Assembly: GCA_023374025.1 (NCBI GenBank)
Contig: SIJG01000007.1
Location: 2,794,636 to 2,858,635 of the forward strand
Length of the DNA stretch: 64,000 nt
Reading direction: 5' to 3'
DNA from: Heterodera schachtii
Lineage: Eukaryota; Nematoda; Chromadorea; Rhabditida; Heteroderidae
A program made the position numbers and the translations under genes. Positions 57,783 through 64,000 of this stretch are shown here, piece after piece (positions within the stretch are counted from its first letter, which is position 1; the number at the start of each line of letters is the position of its first letter). Under the pieces are notes generated by a model. The model was given only the letters and a program-made list of their open reading frames with translations, was not told where the DNA came from and did no database searches.

Positions 57783-58025
57783 ATGCTCAAGTATAGGCTT
57801 AATATTGAAAATTTTTTCACTTTATACGAGTTTCACAACAGGGTACGAGCTGTCTTTTGTACCGGTTGCCTGTTACCCTATTGGAAACAGGGCCTTGTGT
57901 CAAAGCCACTGAATGGCTGCCAAAGCTTTAATTGCCTTAAAGGCTTAGAATGGGTTGCACGAAAAAACTTCGTCCGTCTGCTGCTACACCTGTGCGAGGG
58001 ATGTGTGCAACGGGATCTACGGTAA
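57783..58025 (+). CDS. Cysteine-rich 80-codon ORF, right-arm copy
   Basis: Its translation is identical to the left-arm ORF at 55839-56081, with the same CxxC pairs. Exact conservation reflects the youth or gene conversion of the palindrome rather than proven selection, because non-coding parts nearby are equally alike. Confidence 0.3.
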   Translation: MLKYRLNIENFFTLYEFHNRVRAVFCTGCLLPYWKQGLVSKPLNGCQSFNCLKGLEWVARKNFVRLLLHLCEGCVQRDLR

Positions 58026-58330
58026 AAGACTCCGATAAACGAATATGAAACAAAAGCTTAGCAGGAAAATTATCTGGATTCCTTAGCCTGAGCATATTTT
58101 TGCTAAGGGTACTGTAGTCTTCACCTTTTCGGACAGTTTTTTTATTTTTAAGGATTTACCCAAGGATGCAAACACGATATCAAAATGAAAACAAGTACAA
58201 AGAACGAGCGAAGAGTTCAAAAAATATTCATGAAATTATTGTATTTTGGGAAAAATATTAGGTGAAAAAAGTAGAAATATATGACAAATATTACAAAATT
58301 AATAAATAATTTGAAAAATAAAAATGAAAT

Positions 58331-58824
58331 TATGGAATAATTTCGGGTTCATATTCCTCATCTGTGTGCAGTTTCACATATAAGTCAGGGTTATACCGAC
58401 AAATATCCGCGCCTGGGGTATTCATCGTACAAATTTATTTGTCGGTTATTCCTGGTCACACCAAAGGCCAGGGTGATCCCTCGCAACTTGCCCTTGTACT
58501 CGTCCTTATCTGTGGCGTTATCGCTTAGCCATAGCCCGTACGCTTTTGGCTCAGTAAGGGTCACGACAGTGTAGCCGTACGGTAGAGCACCCGTATGTCG
58601 GTAAGCAACGACAGAATGCCCTGCTCCCCGAGGGAACATTTGACTGGCCAAATTACGTGTACTCAACATGGCGTTGAGCGGTGCATCAGGAAGATGTACC
58701 GGGCGTTGGGCCTTGGCACACGCCTTGCCTTATCGAACAGATTTTGCGTGAGGAAAACCACGGAAAAAGCAAGTTCAGTTTCGTTTATTTTTGGGTAATC
58801 CATCAGAACAACAACAATGGATAA
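58331..58824 (-). pseudogene. Maverick/Polinton packaging-ATPase C-terminal remnant, right arm
   Basis: Inverted counterpart of 55040-55533, with the same motifs, missing Walker A part, frame break and terminal stop. Sharing every lesion means the gene was already broken before the two arms arose, or the arms are homogenised. Confidence 0.66.
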
Positions 58825-58851
58825 GTGCTTATGGCATCTGAGTCATTTCTT

Positions 58852-59250
58852 TTAGGCTTCTTCCACGCTCGGACCGGCGGCGTGCACCTCCGGGTGTCGC
58901 AGCGGCAGCGTGAACATCTTGTTCCGTGCCCTAATGCGGAATTTCGCGCGATCAGCAAAGTCCACTAAAAAATTGGCAATAGTTTTGCCAAACACCTGTG
59001 GCAGTTTACCAATTGCGTCCAATGGCACAAAGTTCTCGCCGTCCGTTTTTAGCCGATTTGAAAAGATGGTCACCCCCTCGGGCTGGACAGTTCCGCTTCT
59101 GCAGCTTGAACACCGCCCTGGCTGGTCCCATGGCACAAACCGAGGCGTTTGCAGGTGCCGTGGGCAGTACACCGTCACACCCATTGTGTTGACGGCGAAC
59201 TCAATCTCGGGGAATTCGCCCAACTTTTCCGATTGTCTTGCACGCTTCAT
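58852..59250 (-). CDS. Unidentified 132-codon ORF, right-arm copy
   Basis: Counterpart of 54614-55012 with two replacements (VYCPRHL for VYCLRHL, and CSSCRSG for CSCCRSG), so one of the adjacent cysteines is not conserved. Function unknown. Confidence 0.45.
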   Translation of the reverse strand: MKRARQSEKLGEFPEIEFAVNTMGVTVYCPRHLQTPRFVPWDQPGRCSSCRSGTVQPEGVTIFSNRLKTDGENFVPLDAIGKLPQVFGKTIANFLVDFADRAKFRIRARNKMFTLPLRHPEVHAAGPSVEEA

Positions 59251-59253
59251 TGG

Positions 59254-59883
59254 TCAGTAGAGTGTTGATTGCCAGCCACTGCGAAAGTTCAAGTAGTCCA
59301 GGTAGTCCGTTTCAGCTGCAGGTTTTTCGGTGGGTTCGCTCTCTGCGCTCTCCTCAATGGCCAACAACTCTGAAGGATTTTATTGATTTTTTCCGGACAA
59401 TATTTATTATACCCAAGGGGTAGTATTTGCAGTGGCCCTTGTTGTGGTACTCAACAATGCACTTGAGCTGAGGGTATAGTAGGCGGATCCGGTGTTTTAT
59501 GTAGAAATACTGTTGGACTTTGACATCTGAGCGCATGTGTGTTAGACCGAAACATCAATTGTTGGAAACATGCCAAGAAATCCCTCAAACGCGTAGGTTT
59601 CTGCGGCGGCTTTCAGCGAAAATGTGCCAAATTTGACCGATTTGGTCTTGGAATCACGACCTTGGTAGGTTGTTTTAAGTTTTTTACCGCTCAGGTAGGC
59701 GTTCGCTTTGTTCACCGCCTCAGGGTTGTTCAAATATTCTGCTAAATTTTCGGGTTTACAGTTTAGCAGTTTGGATAGGGCTGCAGTTAGCGGGAGTGCC
59801 ATAATCTGTAAAAAATCAATAAATTGGCTTGGGGTTTCAATGTGTGTTTGAATTGGCGCCTTTTTGTATCTTTCTATAACCAT
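59254..59883 (-). pseudogene. Argonaute PAZ-domain fragment, right-arm copy
   Basis: Counterpart of 53980-54610. The two PAZ halves are again in different frames, and the second half is visible from the codons for RSDVKVQQYF. One replacement (final Ala to Val before the first stop) distinguishes it. N, MID and PIWI domains are likewise absent. The common frame break favours either a genuine unusual intron or an ancestral lesion. Confidence 0.62.
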
Positions 59884-60058
59884 TACTCTATAGTCTTTGG
59901 TTTGTGGATGGGCGTGGCCTATTAATTAAGAAGTGACACAGCGTCTGGAGGTCGCTGCGCGCTAACACCACTCTCACACATCAATCAATATTATTTGTTC
60001 TTTCGCAGGTCCATTTATGCTTTTAACAATTATAATCATAAACTATTTCCTAATCGTA

Positions 60059-60768
60059 ATGGCTCCGCGTAAAATTCATGACCAATTGGTGTTTGAGAAC
60101 AAAAGTAATCATTTTTTTTTAAATTTTTTATAATAATTTAATTTTAAAGAAATGGATGAGTCAAAAAGAGAAAATTATTCCCCTCAAAATGGTGATGGCG
60201 TCAGCATCATTGGAGACAACAGCAACAACAACACCCAAACACTGCTTGACCTACAACCGGGCCCGTCAAAAAGGGGACGGAAGCCTCGCCTGGACAAAAT
60301 CCATGAGGAAAATGCTTCCGCAGTGAAGAAAGCCAAGGCCATGGAAATTGAAGGTAATTAAGTTTTTCTGTTAATTTGCTTAAATTCGCAAAATTTAGTG
60401 GCTGAATCGCCCAAAAAACAACCGAAAAATGTGTTTGACTACCCTTCCATATTTTGGAAATTGGGTCGCCCCAAGGTTTTTAACAAAATTTTGTTAAAAA
60501 TTGGCAAAATGTTTAGTATGGTGTGTTCACGTTCATGTGCGATGAGTGTCGTGGCGAAAATTTCCGGCAGGGAAAGAGCAGTTTCAAACTCATCAATCAG
60601 AATGGCGAGCAACAGCAGCGACTTGTGTTTGCCCAATCGTTTTGCCATGACTGTGCAAAGCTGAACTTTGACTGCACCGATCTGATCTTGAAGCATAAAA
60701 AGAAGGATGAATCGGCAACGACAACGATGGCAAAGAGTTTCCGATGGACCAAAGATGAAGAAAAATGA
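60059..60768 (+). CDS. Small zinc-ribbon / AT-hook-like protein, right-arm copy
   Basis: Exons 60059-60104, 60150-60353, 60399-60475 and 60517-60768 total 579 nt, 192 residues. Phases run 1, 1, 0, and all junctions are GT-AG. The N-terminus is MAPRKIHDQLVFENK. An acidic/Asn-rich stretch is followed by KRGRKPRLDK, then VFDYPSIFWKLGRPK, and the ribbon cysteines CDEC and CHDC. The last segment is Lys-rich. It is divergent from the PAZ fragment across about 175 bp that should hold both promoters. The family is not recognised. Confidence 0.58.
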
Positions 60769-61059
60769 ACCGAGCTGGCACACCAGAATATAAGGACGTT
60801 TTTTAAAAATTTATACTTGTTGGTCAAATGACAAACTTTTTCTTTGTAATTCTGCCGAGCAATAAGCCAGGCTTTGTTGGAAATAAAAAAATTAAAAACA
60901 CATTTGCCTAAGACGTTTGTGCTCGCTGGGGCCGGGTGATTGTTTTGTGTTGTCAGGCATAATTTACCCAAAAATGCGGGGAAAAGACATGGCTTTTGGG
61001 TCCTTTTTATGTTAAGTTGGGTACATGGAATCCACAATATGTAATTGTTCACCTGTACA

Positions 61060-61390
61060 GCAGCAGGTAATACCGTTTCCGTGTACCAAAAGGTCCGAGG
61101 AATATGAGAAGCGGCGCATGGCAGAATAGGACAGCTTGAAGGCAGAAGAAAACTCAAGGGAAAAGAAGGCATGGGATGAGAACTTTGCAGGCAAAAGAAG
61201 GCTTGGGATGAGAAATTGGCAAAGGAAAAGAAGGCAGGGGATGAGAAATTGGCAAGGGAAAAAAGGCTGGGGATGAGAAATTGAAGGAAATGAGAAAGAC
61301 GCCTTGGGGAAAAAGGCTGAGGGTACGAGACTGGCAAAGGTTGAAGTGTAGAGAGGGGCAAAGGCAGAAGAAAAACACAATTAAAGTGAC
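61060..61390 (+). repeat. Lys/Glu/Ala-rich coding-like repeat, right arm
   Basis: Counterpart of 52440-52760. The plus strand reads KRSEEYEKRRMAE, then a stop and about five imperfect repeats of KKAWDENFA/EKLA type in shifting frames. It is probably the remains of a charged coiled-coil-like repeat protein, or an exon of the neighbouring zinc-ribbon gene that is no longer used. Confidence 0.45.
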
Positions 61391-61651
61391 ACATTTTTTT
61401 CTCAATAATTTTCATTTATTTATTTTTTCCCCAAACATAGCATCCAATTAGTGATGAAAACGGCTCGAAAAGGGTTTGGACAGTTTCTAAAATGCGGGCG
61501 AAAACTCAGCGAATTCGCTTAAAAAATTAATTTCTTTCAAACATCGTACAAAAATTTATAATTGTAGTTTATTTTGTTAAATGAAAGCACAAGAACCATT
61601 TTAGGGGTTACAATTAAGGAAAAATCAGCGAGCTGTCCGTCCTTTTTCTGT

Positions 61652-63015
61652 CTAACGATGGTTGTCCCCAAAGTAGCGGAGAAGGCACAACTGTTCGTTG
61701 GTGATGACAAAGTGGTGCCGGTACTTCTCGCGCAGGGCCCCAAGCTTCGCGGTGGGGTCGATAAATTGAATGACCTGGAAAATTGAAGGAAAATAAAATC
61801 ACAAAGCTCGCGAGCGTGTTAAATTAAGTCTAGTGAACTTTATGGGACGGAAGCAAAAACCCACAACGGAAAATTTTTTTATAGTACCTATTAGAGACAT
61901 GAATTTTCAAAAAATGCCGGGACGGTCTAATTAAAACCCGCAAAATATAATTAATAATCCTGGAAAGTAGCTTTATTGAGCTTAAAAACCAGAATTTAAA
62001 TTACATGGTCGACGAATGAGCGTGAAATACGCTCCACGGCCGACTCGGACATTCGGAAGACTTTCACGAACAGCTCGGGCGACTGCAGCGGGCATCCGTA
62101 TGCAAACGCAGCTAAATTGAGCGACACGGCGGCAACAACGGAAGGAGGGATGTGGGCCAGCGCGTAGCAGACCAGGGCAATTTCGCTGATGAACTTCGCA
62201 AACGCCCACACACTCTTTGACGGCGAAGCGTAGAAGCGATAGCGACGCAGAAACTGCATGGAGTATGGCACGCTGAGGTTGAACTTGAGACCGGACAACA
62301 CCTTTATAATGTGCGCACAAAGTTATTTCTAATTTTTTTTGAAATTTTTAACAGTGAAAAACATTTCAATTTTATTTCTTAAAAAATTAATTATAATAAG
62401 TTTGAATTTTAAATAAATTCGAAGGTGCGAATTTGACGGCATAATTTAGGGTGCCCCCCATAAAGAATCTGGTAATTAAAAATTTGTTCCCTATTCACCT
62501 GCGGTTCCATCCGCATGATGTGTTCCTTCTTAAACATGTTTGCTGCCACATAGACAAAGTCGGCAACATTTGGCATAACCATTTCCTCGAATTTGGCTGC
62601 AATGAAAATGCAGGTGACGCCCAACAGTTGCAGGTTCGTCTTGTTGATTCCTAGAAGTGCCAACAGAGAACGATCGAGAATGTTCACGGATAGGCTGAAC
62701 GTTTCGTTGGTCAGCTTTAAGCGAACTTGTACCTGAATTAAAACCATTTCACCGAGTTTTCAACAATTTTTTTTAAAAACGTACATGGACAAGCCAATCG
62801 ACAAGAATTTGACGCATTCGTCCGTCCACGGTTTTGTGCCGGGACAGAAAGTCGGAGTCCAGCAGGCTGCGTCTTTCGAGTTGTCGCAAGTAAAAGTCAA
62901 CGTCGTCGGCGTATTCAGCGGGGAACAATGTTGCGCCACCACCGAATTTCAACTCCGGAATGTTTGATTCATTGCTGCTGTGTACTACTGTCAATGCTTT
63001 TCGAATTCGGTTCAT
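61652..63015 (-). CDS. B-type cyclin, right-arm copy
   Basis: Exons 63015-62785, 62732-62499, 62301-62005 and 61774-61652 total 294 residues in one frame, as in the left arm. The cyclin box, the LLGVTCIFIAAKFEE segment and the short C-terminus ending GDNHR are intact. Replacements against the left copy include His-Ile for His-Phe before PPS and Glu for Lys in the MS(K/E)SAVERI segment. Both copies are open and correctly spliced on paper, so both may be expressed. The N-terminus again lacks the long regulatory extension usual for cyclin B. Confidence 0.88.
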
Positions 63016-64000
63016 TTGTTTTGGTGGGTTAGGTGTTGATGGTCAGCCGAAAAAGGCAATGAATAAAGAACCTTATTGATTAGAAAAAATAGGGAAATGA
63101 GTGAGGTTGTATTATGAGAACGACGGGCCGCCAATGAAAACAGGAAAAATCGAATAAACAATGAGAAATTTTCAAATAAAATATAAAATCGTTCAAAAGT
63201 AAGGACATAGGTAAATAAAACTGTTAAAAAAATTTTTAATGGGAAAAATAAATAATTTATTTGTAAATTTAAAATAAAAAATATAATTTTGTTATTTGAG
63301 AAATAACAATAATTGATAAGTCTTTTTAATTACTTAATTTAATTTATAAATTATTATTTTAATTATTTGGTCCACCATTTCATTTAACTTTAAAAACGAA
63401 AGTCTGAAAAATCCCGTTAATGATCTGTTTATTGGGATCACTTCCCTTTTGATAATTTATTTTTATTTAGCCCGCTTAAGGAGTACTGTAATTAATTTTA
63501 ACGAATAGAAATAAAAAATTTGATTATGATGTTGAGAAAAGTTCTTTAACCACAAAAAAATAAATTAATTTCTTTTAATAAAATCAAAAGTTAAACGGGG
63601 GGCTGAACTTAAATTATGTATTAAAAATAATAATTATTAAGAAAAAATAATTTTTTAATTATTTGTAAGAATAAATGAATATGTTATGATTAATTTTAGA
63701 ATAATAATAATAATTAATAATTTTAAATTAAATTTAGTTTATTAATTTTTATTTTATAACCCCCCCCCCCCAATTCTTTTCATTCAAAAGCAAAAATTAG
63801 TAAAAAATAATGTTAATTGATTTGTTTATTTGACGGCCTTCCCGCACTCTTTTCCTTTGATAATTGATTTTGTTTAGCCCCCTTAAAGAGTACCGGAATT
63901 AATTTGAGCTTATAAATAAAATGTTCTTAAAAACAAATAAATAAATTATTGGTTGTTAATTTTGTTCAAAAGTAAAGCTGTAAATTAATTGGTTACAAAA
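63016..64000. other. Outer flank of the right arm, AT-rich, no gene
   Basis: 63016-63220 matches the inverted left flank (50650-50847) closely and probably contains the cyclin promoter. Beyond that, similarity continues but is broken by indels. A C run lies near 63765, and GCCCGCTTAAGGAGTAC-type words at 63470 and 63880 correspond to left-flank words near 50100 and 49720. No gene is seen. Confidence 0.5.

Larger units (their letters stand above)
56742..63400 (-). repeat. Right arm of giant inverted repeat
   Basis: This is the inverted counterpart of the left arm, separated from it by a spacer of about 33 nt (56709-56741). Substitutions distinguish the arms, for example in the cyclin (K/E at the SAVERI site), the 132-codon ORF and the zinc-ribbon antisense frame. 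The inner array is about 1.04 kb here versus 0.63 kb on the left. Weak similarity continues past 63.4 kb to the window edge, so the true end is outside the window. Confidence 0.93.

Overview
This is a eukaryotic, AT-rich, intron-rich window that reads as nematode DNA. The reasons are short introns with TTTTAG/TTTCAG-like acceptors, degenerate arrays of the nematode telomere hexamer TTAGGC/GCCTAA, many small fold-back elements and hAT-type MITEs, and a divergent Argonaute PAZ domain. Two unrelated families of genes with signal-peptide-like first exons would suit a parasitic (perhaps plant-parasitic) nematode. The species cannot be fixed from the sequence alone.

Region 1 (0.5-24.4 kb, minus strand) holds two paralogous 13-exon genes, A (545-9437) and B (13299-24434). 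They share exon order and every intron phase. Each predicts a signal-peptide-like N-terminus, an Asn-Pro-x-Gln tandem repeat region, a cysteine-rich pre-SET segment, a SET plus post-SET lysine-methyltransferase domain, an acidic segment, a KRPR-type basic nuclear-signal-like segment, and a helical C-terminal region. Gene A splices into one uninterrupted 1186-codon frame. Gene B carries two frame errors. Between them lie nested fold-back transposons, and both genes have tandem arrays that copy the edges of their own exon 9.

Region 2 (26.9-45.7 kb, plus strand) is an expanding family of secreted-type genes. Three look intact: C1 27836-29554, C2 32127-33734 and C3 36192-37716. Each has a signal-peptide exon followed by two tandem copies of an unrecognised domain (motifs NWQC and CQKYRKYL..LYEYLFR). 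C3 is followed by three ~2.5-kb tandem units, each with a 5'-truncated, frameshifted copy. One unit was later invaded by a 624-bp hAT-like MITE with a perfect 20-bp terminal repeat and an 8-bp target duplication. Shorter relics lie at 26.9, 30.7 and 35.7 kb.

Region 3 (45.7-50.5 kb) is repeat-rich and contains a decayed retrotransposon gag, a tRNA-like pol III element, minisatellites and AT-rich repeats.

Region 4 (about 50.5 kb to beyond the right edge) is a giant inverted repeat. Its arms are over 6 kb, nearly identical in coding parts, and meet at a ~33-nt spacer at 56.709-56.741 kb inside oppositely oriented TTAGGC-like arrays. Each arm carries a complete four-exon B-type cyclin gene, a small zinc-ribbon/AT-hook gene, a PAZ-only Argonaute fragment, an unidentified ORF and the C-terminal part of a Maverick/Polinton-type packaging ATPase. 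It is either a genuine palindrome seeded by a large DNA transposon or an inverted-haplotype assembly join. Arm differences and unequal central arrays argue against a simple fold-back copy of one molecule.
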